A DNA stretch of 5,663 bases from Natronomonas sp. (GCA_007121575.1 SKKJ01000098.1:1-5663), one strand, 5' to 3'; positions 1 to 5,601 are shown, counted from the stretch's first letter. Notes: generated by a model not told the origin, from the sequence alone. Translations and numbers: made by a program.

Positions 1-675
1 CGACCGGATCTCGAGGGCGTCTCCGGTGTCCTGCTCGACGACGGTCACCACGTCGGCCGCCGCATCGGTGAACTCGACGACGTTGGCGAGCGCGTCGTTC
101 AGAGCGTCAAGCGCCTCGGTTCTGTCGTCGGCGACCCGCGTCTCGAGTTCGCCGGCCCAGCCGACGGCGACGCTCATTTCGCGCTGGATATCGTGACCGA
201 TGATTCGGTTGAGGAGCGCGAGTCGCCGGTTCGCATCGATCAGTTCGAGTTCGTGTCGTTTGCGCTGGATCGCGTACCGGATCGCCCGGCCGACGAGTTC
301 GCTGTCGATCCGTCCCTTGGCGATGTAATCTTGGGCGCCCAGCTGGATGGCTCGCGTACCGGCGACGGCCTCGTCGTGAGACGTCAGCGCGATAATCGGT
401 ACGGTCGGTGCGTGGCCGACCAGCGCGGCGATCGTATCGACACCCCGGCTGTCGGGGACCATCAGATCGGAGAGCACGATATCGACGGCCGTCCGGTTCA
501 GGACGTCGATCGCCGCTTCGAGCGACGTGGCGTGATGCCACTCGCCGATCTCGACGGTCGCGTCCAGCCCGTGGGAGTCGATCGGGTCGTGTCCGCGAAC
601 GACCCGTTCGATGAGCACCGCTTCGTCGGGGTTATCCTCGAGCAACAGCACGTCCAAGGGGCCAGTAATCGCCAT
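1..675 (-). CDS. Receiver-domain histidine kinase (REC-HisKA), C-terminus cut by window edge
   Basis: Two-component signalling protein, probably cytoplasmic because no membrane segment is visible. The 225 visible residues start at an ATG (673-675) and run off the window. Residues 8-130 form a CheY-like receiver: acidic pocket E13-D14 in LLLEDNPDEA, phospho-acceptor D70 in VLSDLMVPD, T98 in IIALTS and K120 in YIAKG are all present, so it should accept phosphate. A helical linker (about 131-155) leads to a HisKA-like dimerisation helix with candidate phospho-histidine H161 in LNRIIGHDIQREM. The ATPase domain would lie beyond base 1. Receiver-first kinases are a common haloarchaeal architecture. 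The H-box differs from the usual haloarchaeal HDIRND form but keeps the histidine. The ATG is preferred because it lies about seven residues before the first receiver strand; an in-frame GTG at 694-696 would add seven residues. The 7TM kinase gene lies 161 bases upstream on the same strand and may be its partner (inference). Domain assignment is firm; the signal is unknown. Confidence 0.92.
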   Translation of the reverse strand, partial: MAITGPLDVLLLEDNPDEAVLIERVVRGHDPIDSHGLDATVEIGEWHHATSLEAAIDVLNRTAVDIVLSDLMVPDSRGVDTIAALVGHAPTVPIIALTSHDEAVAGTRAIQLGAQDYIAKGRIDSELVGRAIRYAIQRKRHELELIDANRRLALLNRIIGHDIQREMSVAVGWAGELETRVADDRTEALDALNDALANVVEFTDAAADVVTVVEQDTGDALEIRS

Positions 676-737
676 TATCGCACCCGCGAAGGCCACAGAT
701 GGTCCGTCGGCATTGCGTTAGGACTGTCCGGAATCAC
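675..737 (-). other. Candidate 20-codon upstream ORF overlapping the receiver-kinase start
   Basis: A GTG at 735-737 opens a 20-codon frame (VIPDSPNAMPTDHLWPSRVR) whose TAA (675-677) overlaps the ATG of the receiver-kinase gene as TAATG, a layout typical of translational coupling. The GTG is embedded in GGAGGTGAT (minus strand, 733-741), a strong match to the archaeal anti-Shine-Dalgarno sequence. A weak AT-containing element, GAGATAGATC (760-769), is centred about 27 bases upstream, which would suit a leaderless transcript. An internal ATG (711-713) could also start a 12-codon version. The peptide resembles nothing I recognise, and a frame this short can arise by chance. Confidence 0.2.
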
Positions 738-779
738 CTCCGAAGCTTGGAGGGTGGGGGATCTATCTCTTTCGACGGC

Positions 780-823
780 TCTCGGTGACGACCGAGATTC
801 GACGCCGGTCACCGATCGAATCT
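780..823. repeat. Interleaved inverted repeats in the gap between the two kinase genes
   Basis: Three exact inverted repeats overlap. Repeat A is TCGGTGAC (782-789) with GTCACCGA (808-815). Repeat B is AGATTCGA (795-802) with TCGAATCT (816-823). Repeat C is TCTCGGT (780-786) with ACCGAGA (791-797), a 7-bp stem closed by a four-base loop. The arms of A and B alternate (A, B, A', B'), and C shares bases with both, so in RNA they would compete or, if partly paired, form a pseudoknot-like fold. The element starts 13 bases beyond the stop of the 7TM kinase gene and lies upstream of the receiver-kinase gene. It could be a 3'-end processing or termination structure, an attenuator, or a protein-binding site. 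No T-tract follows on the minus strand, which argues against a simple terminator. The repeats are seen directly; the function is inference. Confidence 0.5.
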
Positions 824-836
824 GGCGGGCGTTCAA

Positions 837-2891
837 TCACGCCATCACGATTTCGAACCTCGCACCGCCGTCGCGTCCGTGTCCGACCTCGATTCGCCAC
901 CCGTGGGCTTGTACGACATCGCGGGCGATCGCGAGCCCGAACCCGGCCCCGTCATCGCTCGTGGTGTGGCCTCGCTCGAACACGAAGGGGCGGATCGACT
1001 CCGGAATCCCGACGCCGTCGTCTTCGATGAAGATGCCGAACGTATCTTCGGCGGCGTTCCGACCGTCTCCGTCGGCGGCCATCTCCGGGCTCGCGAGCTC
1101 TGGACTCTCGAATCCGAGCCTTCCGACGCGAACGGTCACGGGCCGATCGTTGTGGACGACGGCATTGCGAAAGAGGTTCTCGAAGAGGTGGCGCAACCGG
1201 TGGGCGTCGCCTTCGACCGTCCAGTCGGCTGGCAACGAACATTCTAGGCTCGACCCCCGGGTCACCGTCGCGTCCCACGAATCGGTCACCACGGCGGCGA
1301 GTTCGACCGGTTCCGTCTCGGTGATCGTCGTCCCCGCCCGAGCCATCGTCAGAACTCGAGCGATCATTCGTTCCATCCGGTCGAGGACGTCCTCGATCAT
1401 TCGAACGTCGTCGGGATTTCCCGACTGTCTGGCCAGTTTGGTGTAGTTTTTCGCCAGGCCCAGCGGATTCTGCAGGTCGTGGCTGATAACGCCGACAAAC
1501 TCATCGAGGCGCTGGTTCGTTCGCTCAAGTTCGCGCTCGCGCTCGTTCCGCTCGGTGACGTCTCGGAGGCTGATAACGACGCCGCCGACGAGATCGTTCT
1601 CGAGCAGATCGACGACGCTCCCTTCGAGGCCGATCCAAGAGCCATCGCGGTGACGACCGCGGTACTCGAATCGCGTCTCGTCGTCGGGGTCCGTTCGGAG
1701 TTCGTCGAACGAGTCGATGGCGCCTCGCCTGTCATCGTCGTGGACGAAATCGAACACCGATCTTCCGACGACTTCGCCGGGGTCATAGCCGAGGACGGAC
1801 TGGATCGAGGGGCTCGCGTAGGTGATCTCACCGTCGGCAGTCACCACCACGACGACGTCGGAGACGTTCTCGATGAGCGCTTGGAACCGTCGCTCGGCCC
1901 GCCGCTGTTCGGTGACGTCTCTGAGCAGCAACACCGCGCCCGCCGCGCGCTCGTCGTCGACGTTCGAGACGGTCACATCGACGACCGTCCCGTCGTATGT
2001 GATCGTCAGTTCGGCCCGCTCACCGTCGAGCAGCGGTTTCGATTCCGGGAGTACCGTCCGTATCGATTCCCCGATCGCGATCTCTTTCTCGATGATCGAC
2101 CCGGCCGCAGCGTTGTAATCGATGATGCGCCAATCGCCGTCGATCACGAGATATCCGTCGCGCATCTTGTCGATGACCCGGTCGCGGGCGATCGGGACGA
2201 GATCGAGCCACCGATACCGATAGAGCGCGATGGCGATGAGGATTCCCGTCGCGCCAAATCCCCACACCGAGTAGTTGACGCTCGTTATCTCGAAGAACGC
2301 GAGGACGTTCGCTGCCCCCGGAATCAGCGGTGCGAGCACGATCAGCCGGGACTGTTTGTGATAGACGCCGCTGCCGCGAGCGCCGATATACTCGAGGAAA
2401 AACAGGAAAATTCCGCCAGCCGAGAGCGACCAGTTCCAGAAGACGTACAGCCAGTATCCGGTCTTTTGGTACTCGACGACCGGGAGCAACACCTCGGTGT
2501 ACTCCATCGGCTGATGCATCCAGTTGTGGATCGGATCCGTCCAGATCACGATAATCCACGCGCACGTACCGAGATAGATCACGCCGAGCCGTCCCGGCCT
2601 GAGCCACTCGGTGTGGCCGGTGTATGCGAGGGCGAAGTGAAAGAGTCCCGTCGCCATGATCACGGCCCCGGAATTGATCACGATCGAGAGCGCGAGCCCG
2701 ACAGCCGGATCGGTTTCGACGAGCAAGAATCCCTGCGGAATCGTCCACAGAGAGATCCCGAGAAGGAACGCACCGAGGGGTAACACGTCCTGATCCGATC
2801 GCGTCCGCAAGACCAACGCGGCGAGCCCCACGTTTAACAGGCCGACTACGATCAGCGTAGCCGCATGTAGCGACGTAAACGCGACAGACAC
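837..2891 (-). CDS. Membrane histidine kinase: 7TM sensor, two PAS domains, HisKA, HATPase
   Basis: Sensor kinase of 684 residues, anchored in the cytoplasmic membrane. Seven hydrophobic segments (about 8-28, 37-57, 64-90, 102-118, 146-168, 182-202 and 206-226) match the histidine-kinase N-terminal 7TM region. A short PAS domain spans about 240-328 (DGYLVIDGDWRIIDYN) and a second, full PAS about 333-446 (GEITYASPSIQSVLGYDPGE, ending RDVTER). A coiled segment (447-465) leads to HisKA with phospho-histidine H471 in VISHDLQNPLG. The ATPase domain has an N-box with N572 and N576 (FENLFRNAVVH), a G1 box DDGVGI (624-629), an F-box around FVFERG and a G2 box GAGFGLA (648-654), so it should be active. 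About 20 extra residues (595-616) sit before the G1 box. The start is GTG (2889-2891), the first possible start after an in-frame TGA two codons upstream; an ATG at 2896-2898 is out of frame. The ligand is unknown. The receiver-kinase downstream is a plausible partner (inference). Confidence 0.96.
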   Translation of the reverse strand: MSVAFTSLHAATLIVVGLLNVGLAALVLRTRSDQDVLPLGAFLLGISLWTIPQGFLLVETDPAVGLALSIVINSGAVIMATGLFHFALAYTGHTEWLRPGRLGVIYLGTCAWIIVIWTDPIHNWMHQPMEYTEVLLPVVEYQKTGYWLYVFWNWSLSAGGIFLFFLEYIGARGSGVYHKQSRLIVLAPLIPGAANVLAFFEITSVNYSVWGFGATGILIAIALYRYRWLDLVPIARDRVIDKMRDGYLVIDGDWRIIDYNAAAGSIIEKEIAIGESIRTVLPESKPLLDGERAELTITYDGTVVDVTVSNVDDERAAGAVLLLRDVTEQRRAERRFQALIENVSDVVVVVTADGEITYASPSIQSVLGYDPGEVVGRSVFDFVHDDDRRGAIDSFDELRTDPDDETRFEYRGRHRDGSWIGLEGSVVDLLENDLVGGVVISLRDVTERNERERELERTNQRLDEFVGVISHDLQNPLGLAKNYTKLARQSGNPDDVRMIEDVLDRMERMIARVLTMARAGTTITETEPVELAAVVTDSWDATVTRGSSLECSLPADWTVEGDAHRLRHLFENLFRNAVVHNDRPVTVRVGRLGFESPELASPEMAADGDGRNAAEDTFGIFIEDDGVGIPESIRPFVFERGHTTSDDGAGFGLAIARDVVQAHGWRIEVGHGRDGGARFEIVMA

Positions 2892-2914
2892 TACTCATAC
2901 GAGGGTAGGTGTTC

Positions 2915-2922
2915 GAGAAAAG
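2915..2922 (-). promoter_or_regulatory. Weak TATA-like element for the 7TM kinase gene
   Basis: CTTTTCTC on the minus strand is centred about 27 bases before the GTG start, the spacing expected of an archaeal TATA box driving a leaderless transcript. The match is poor and only the spacing and local T-richness support it. The 125-base gap (2892-3016) to the SIMPL gene otherwise holds only a small inverted repeat, GTACG/CGTAC (2990-2994 and 2999-3003), just beyond the SIMPL stop. Confidence 0.25.
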
Positions 2923-3016
2923 CGTTGTGGCACCCGGCCGCGCCGTTGCGTGTTCATCGGCGACGAGACTACTGCCGTCCACGCTCGGTGTACGCTACCG
3001 TACGCCGTCTCAGAGC

Positions 3017-3850
3017 TTAGCTCGCCGTATACGTCACCGTGACGTACGCGGTCACGGTCACCGGTCCTGGGTCGAATATCGTTTCGCCCTCCGAATCGTG
3101 TTCGGCCGCCTCGAACACCGGGATGAATCCCCCGTCGGCCGTCTCAACTGCGGTTACGGCATCGATCTCGACACCGGTCTCATCGGCGATCACATCGGCG
3201 TCAGCGCGTGCGTTGTCGAGAGCGCCCGCGAGCGCCTCGTTTCGGAGCTCACGACTCGTTTCTTCCGAAAGCGTGAACCGAACCCAGTTGATTCGCGTGG
3301 CACCGCCGGCGATCGCCGCGTCGACGACCGATCCGGCATCGTCGACGGGAACCCGGATCGCGAATCCGTGGACGGCGCGATAGGTGATCGTCTCGGTGTC
3401 GCTATCAGCGCGTTCCGTGTCGCGCTCGGGGTATATCACGAAGTACGTCGTTCGGATCTGCTCGTCGGAGACGTTGGCCGCAGCGAGCGCCGCACGCATC
3501 TCGGTCACGTTGTCGGCGACCGCCGCGCGAGCCGCGTCCGCAGAACTCGCAGACGCCTCAACGGCCACATCGATCACGGCCAGGTCCGGCGGCGCACTGG
3601 CCGAGCCAGAGGCTCCCACCGTGATCGTGACGGCCGATGGATCATCGACCGCTGGAGTCTCAGCATCGGTTCCCGGTGTGTTCGCGCTGAGCGCTGGTGT
3701 AGCTGTATTTATCTCGGATGTCGGCGCACCCACATCGGCCGCCACTGGCGCGACGGCACCGGTGAGTGCCAGCACGATGACGGTCGCGATCGCGAGGTAA
3801 ACGGGGAAACGGACACACATCCGAAACCGAGGGTGATCTCGATCACTCAT
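3017..3850 (-). CDS. Secreted SIMPL-domain (DUF541) protein
   Basis: Protein of 277 residues with a signal-type N-terminus: a basic segment (RFRMCVRF, 8-15), a hydrophobic core (about 16-37) and a likely cleavage after APVAA. There is no lipobox and no twin-arginine motif, so Sec export or an uncleaved membrane anchor is expected. Residues 39-72 are a Thr/Pro/Ala-rich linker. Residues 73-276 match the SIMPL fold: an opening ITVGASGSASAPPDLAVIDV strand pair, TTYFVIYPE, GATRINWVRFTLSEE, an Ala-rich helix with paired Ala/Asp (205-222), and the closing VTVTAYVTVTY strand. Sequons N114-V-T and N126-V-S could be glycosylated outside the cell. The biochemical role of the family is poorly known; bacterial members are linked to oxidative stress defence and cell-surface functions. 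ATG 3848-3850 is favoured because a TATA-like element lies 27 bases upstream; ATG 3818-3820 (Met11) is the alternative. No functional link to the neighbouring kinases is evident. Confidence 0.93.
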   Translation of the reverse strand: MSDRDHPRFRMCVRFPVYLAIATVIVLALTGAVAPVAADVGAPTSEINTATPALSANTPGTDAETPAVDDPSAVTITVGASGSASAPPDLAVIDVAVEASASSADAARAAVADNVTEMRAALAAANVSDEQIRTTYFVIYPERDTERADSDTETITYRAVHGFAIRVPVDDAGSVVDAAIAGGATRINWVRFTLSEETSRELRNEALAGALDNARADADVIADETGVEIDAVTAVETADGGFIPVFEAAEHDSEGETIFDPGPVTVTAYVTVTYTAS

Positions 3851-3852
3851 GA

Positions 3853-3870
3853 GAGCCGAACGTGCGGCTC
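3853..3870. promoter_or_regulatory. Inverted repeat between TATA-like box and SIMPL start: possible operator
   Basis: GAGCCG (3853-3858) and CGGCTC (3865-3870) are exact reverse complements around a six-base centre AACGTG. The palindrome fills the space between the TATA-like element at 3874-3881 and the ATG at 3850, where a bound repressor would block transcription initiation. If the transcript instead starts further upstream, the same bases would form a small hairpin in the mRNA leader. The repeat is seen; the role is inferred. Confidence 0.35.
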
Positions 3871-3873
3871 CGT

Positions 3874-3881
3874 GATTGTAG
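3874..3881 (-). promoter_or_regulatory. Candidate TATA box for the SIMPL gene
   Basis: CTACAATC on the minus strand is centred about 27 bases before the ATG at 3850 and is preceded by GCGAA, which resembles the purine-rich TFB-recognition side of haloarchaeal promoters. The spacing predicts a leaderless mRNA. A second TATA-like sequence, AGTATAGTAC (minus, 3995-4004), lies about 120 bases further upstream and could give a longer leader. Confidence 0.4.
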
Positions 3882-3907
3882 TTCGCAACCTACCTCGGGT
3901 AACTCGC

Positions 3908-3959
3908 CCGATACGTCTCACTCAACGCCGTCAGCCCCTCTAAACGACCGCCGTATCGG
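3908..3959. repeat. Spaced 8-bp inverted repeat in the 3851-4117 intergenic region
   Basis: CCGATACG (3908-3915) and CGTATCGG (3952-3959) are exact reverse complements 36 bases apart. Each arm is followed on its right by a CTCACTC copy (3917-3923 and 3967-3973). The element lies upstream of the SIMPL promoter and downstream, in the minus sense, of the amphi-Trp stop. One 8-bp pair in a gap of this size can arise by chance, so confidence is low. I see no convincing gene or RNA in the rest of this gap. Confidence 0.2.
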
Positions 3960-4117
3960 TGTCACACTCACTCTACCGGCGAGGACGAGTGTCCGTACTA
4001 TACTCTGTACGAGACCTACGGATGCGCTCCGGGATTTCAAGCCGCCGTTTCAATGATCTCATCGTCAGCAGTGGTGACGGTTGCGCTACTGCTCGTCGCC
4101 CCTCTCTTCGCCCGCGC

Positions 4118-4456
4118 TCACGTCATCTCCCCCGTTTCGTCACCTTCGTCCTCGTCGTCCTTCGAAGCCGGAGCCGCCTCACCATCGACTAATTGCCACT
4201 CTAGTTCGATCTCCAGTTCGGCCTCGTCATATTCTTCTTCGTACTCGAGCTCTACCTCGACTTGTTCGGGAATCCGCACCGATCCCTCATCACTGCCGAG
4301 GTCCACCGATCCGCTCTCGACGCCGTCGGCGAGGCGTCGGAGGATGGTCGCTCCCTCCCCGCGGGACATCAAACCTTCCAGCTCGAACTCCGCTTTTTCG
4401 TGTTCGGATTCTTCGGACGCCTCCGCGTCGTCTGCGTTCTTGTTCTGGTCCGTCAC
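4118..4456 (-). CDS. Amphi-Trp domain protein
   Basis: Small, very acidic, soluble protein of unknown function, 112 residues from the GTG at 4454-4456. The amphi-Trp signature spans about residues 19-90: HEKAEFELEG, then SRGEGATILRRLADGVESG, then an IPEQVEVELEYEEEY strand and ELEIELEWQL with the conserved tryptophan W87. A disordered Asp/Glu-rich tail follows (99-112). An ATG at 4496-4498 would add 14 residues (MVRETLGTEGVRRR). I prefer the GTG because that extension is basic, uses fewer GC-ending codons and precedes a typical acidic haloarchaeal N-terminus (TDQNKNADDAE). The ATG cannot be excluded. The gene follows the 39-residue zinc-finger gene at 54 bases (12 bases if the ATG is used), so co-transcription from the promoter near 4655 is likely. 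A leader element overlapping the zinc-finger stop (ACATAGTTT, near 4510) could also drive it. The family call rests on the recognisable order of motifs and the terminal Trp strand. Confidence 0.88.
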   Translation of the reverse strand: MTDQNKNADDAEASEESEHEKAEFELEGLMSRGEGATILRRLADGVESGSVDLGSDEGSVRIPEQVEVELEYEEEYDEAELEIELEWQLVDGEAAPASKDDEDEGDETGEMT

Positions 4457-4510
4457 ACGTCGGCGTACGCCCTCTGTCCCCAAAGTTTCACGCACCATCT
4501 GACAGAGAAA

Positions 4511-4630
4511 CTATGTGTGGCCGGAAACGGAAACGAACCGATGCCCACACTCCGGGCATTCGTCGTCGAGAACCGTCACTTGGAGGTCGCATTTCGGGCA
4601 GAGCGTCCGATAGCACGCTCGATCTCCCAT
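4511..4630 (-). CDS. 39-residue zinc-finger protein with two CPxC knuckles
   Basis: Mini-protein from ATG 4628-4630 to TAG 4511-4513. It has two zinc knuckles, C11-P-K-C14 and C25-P-E-C28-G, separated by ten residues including a beta-like stretch (LQVTVLDD), plus an additional C6. This is the layout of haloarchaeal CPxCG zinc-finger micro-proteins such as those studied in Haloferax volcanii, some of which affect biofilm formation and motility; the role of this one is unknown. Four paired cysteines could bind one zinc ion as a rubredoxin-like ribbon. The open frame extends upstream to 4807, but that extension runs through the promoter region and is not protein-like, so the internal ATG is chosen. 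A T-rich element about 25 bases upstream fits a leaderless start. The amphi-Trp gene follows closely on the same strand. Confidence 0.82.
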   Translation of the reverse strand: MGDRACYRTLCPKCDLQVTVLDDECPECGHRFVSVSGHT

Positions 4631-4652
4631 ACGCCGTGTTCGTCGTGAGCTG

Positions 4653-4658
4653 AAAAAA
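4653..4658 (-). promoter_or_regulatory. T-rich TATA-like element for the zinc-finger/amphi-Trp pair
   Basis: A run of six T on the minus strand (within ACGCTTTTTTCAG) is centred about 25 bases before the zinc-finger ATG. It is the most AT-rich spot upstream of this gene and fits the position of an archaeal TATA box for a leaderless transcript. The sequence is not a classical TTTATA, so the call rests mainly on position. Confidence 0.35.
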
Positions 4659-4683
4659 GCGTATGTGTTGCGCGTCTTCACAC

Positions 4684-4700
4684 CCGAGATCGAGTCTCGG
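4684..4700. promoter_or_regulatory. 17-bp palindrome in the divergent promoter region
   Basis: CCGAGA (4684-4689) and TCTCGG (4695-4700) are exact reverse complements around TCGAG. The palindrome lies about 25 bases upstream of the TATA-like element of the zinc-finger gene and about 115 bases upstream of the plus-strand epimerase-type gene. This is a natural place for a dimeric regulator. A looser TCGTCG/CGACGA repeat is present at 4722-4742. The regulator is unknown. Confidence 0.3.
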
Positions 4701-4784
4701 AACTCCAGGTTTTCTCGCCTATCGTCGCTCAGATCCCGACGACGAAAATAGTGGATGTGACCCGTCGACAGGTAGCGGGAGTTG

Positions 4785-4792
4785 TTTTGTAA
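4785..4792 (+). promoter_or_regulatory. Candidate TATA box for the TIM-barrel isomerase/epimerase gene
   Basis: TTTTGTAA is centred about 27 bases upstream of the ATG at 4816, the expected distance for a leaderless haloarchaeal mRNA. No Shine-Dalgarno sequence is seen before the ATG, which agrees with a leaderless start and favours this ATG over the internal one at 4840. Confidence 0.5.
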
Positions 4793-4815
4793 GGCTGCCA
4801 ACCACACATACTGGT

Positions 4816-5601
4816 ATGGATCTAGACCGCGTCTCAGCGATGGAAGTTGGACTCACTGTCGGAGACTCGATAGAGCGGCTCGAAGCGACGGCGACGGGGT
4901 TCGATTTCGTCGAGTTCGGTCTGGCGGAAGCGGCTGATATTCCCGAACGAATCGACGACGCGCGATTGCGGGCAGTCTGTGACGAACTTGACCTCGCGCT
5001 CGACGTCCATCTACCGTTTAAACAAGAGGTCGCGACGCCCGTGCCCAAGATCAACGACGCGATCGTGGACTACCAGCGTCAGTTGCTCTCGTGGGGTGGC
5101 AGCGTCGGAGCCCGGAAAGCAGTGCTCCACGGAACCGTTCGCAATCCGAGCGACACGTCGCTTCGCCCGACATTCGCCTCCCAACTCGCCGACATCGTCC
5201 AGGCCGGACGCGATGAAGATATCGAAGTCGTCGTGGAAAATGTCGGGCATCAAAAGCGCGGGCTCCCGCTGTCCGTGCTCGGAGACATCGCGACGGAGGT
5301 GGACGCACCGATCTGTTTCGATGTCGGCCACGCGTATATGGAATCCGGAAACGAGGGGATCAAACGATTTCTGCGGGAGTACGGAGAGCTCGTCTCACAT
5401 CTTCACGTCCATGACGCACGGACGCGAGGTGATACGCACATCCCCGTCGGTGCCGGTGAAATCGACTACGACCAGCTTTCGAAACAGCTCGACTCGTTCG
5501 CCGGAACGGTGGCAGTCGAAGTCTTCACCGACGATGTCGACCTGTTAACGGATACCGCCCGTCGCGTCGTGAGGACGTTTGAGACAGATCGAGAGTGGTG
5601 A
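4816..5601 (+). CDS. Sugar phosphate isomerase/epimerase-type TIM-barrel protein
   Basis: Cytoplasmic protein of 261 residues, the usual size for the xylose isomerase-like/AP-endonuclease-2 TIM-barrel family, which isomerises or epimerises sugars and keto-sugars using a divalent metal. Strand-end motifs appear in order: GFDFVEFGLAEA (28-39), DVHLPF with H65, AVLHGT with H105, VVVENVG with E141, ICFDVGHAY with D169 and H172, SHLHVHDAR with H195, H197, H199 and D200, DTHIPVGAGEIDY with H208, and VAVEVF with E235. E141, D169, H172, D200/H199 and E235 are the likely metal and substrate ligands by family analogy. ATG 4816 is chosen because a TATA-like box lies 27 bases upstream; ATG 4840 (MEVGLTVG) is the alternative and would lose eight non-core residues. 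It is transcribed divergently from the zinc-finger gene. No sugar-pathway gene is visible nearby, so the substrate cannot be assigned and no gene symbol is given. Confidence 0.92.
   Translation: MDLDRVSAMEVGLTVGDSIERLEATATGFDFVEFGLAEAADIPERIDDARLRAVCDELDLALDVHLPFKQEVATPVPKINDAIVDYQRQLLSWGGSVGARKAVLHGTVRNPSDTSLRPTFASQLADIVQAGRDEDIEVVVENVGHQKRGLPLSVLGDIATEVDAPICFDVGHAYMESGNEGIKRFLREYGELVSHLHVHDARTRGDTHIPVGAGEIDYDQLSKQLDSFAGTVAVEVFTDDVDLLTDTARRVVRTFETDREW

Noticed and set aside
193..1446. Long plus-strand open frame of 417 codons
   Set aside because: It runs antisense across the receiver-kinase and 7TM kinase genes. Its translation shows no domain, while the minus strand encodes complete two-component motifs. 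GC-rich codon bias explains the open frame.
1479..2783. Plus-strand open frame of 434 codons
   Set aside because: Fully antisense to the 7TM kinase gene. It has an Asp/Arg-rich composition with no recognisable fold and lacks promoter support.
2020..2982. Minus-strand frame using the ATG at 2896-2898 near the 7TM kinase start
   Set aside because: It is out of frame with the kinase, overlaps it over most of its length and gives an Arg-rich sequence without motifs.
2909..3943. Plus-strand open frame of 344 codons
   Set aside because: Antisense to the SIMPL gene, Arg/Gly-rich and without motifs. The opposite strand has a signal sequence and a full SIMPL domain.
4005..4050. tRNA-like 3' half around GGGATTTCAAGCC
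   Set aside because: The flanking bases do not pair as a T-stem, and no anticodon arm or acceptor stem could be drawn.
4053..4502. Plus-strand frame beginning with a signal-peptide-like stretch (MISSSAVVTVALLLVAPLFA)
   Set aside because: After the first residues it becomes an extreme Ser-rich sequence, as expected for the complement of the Glu-rich amphi-Trp gene. The hydrophobic start is probably coincidence.
4631..4807. N-terminal extension of the zinc-finger protein to 98 residues
   Set aside because: The extension is basic, has no motif, and passes through the T-rich promoter element and the palindrome. The internal ATG at 4630 has a TATA-like element at the right distance.
4663..4815. 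N-terminal 51-residue extension of the epimerase-type protein
   Set aside because: The added residues are not family-like and overlap the promoter region. The TTTTGTAA element 27 bases before ATG 4816 marks the likely start.
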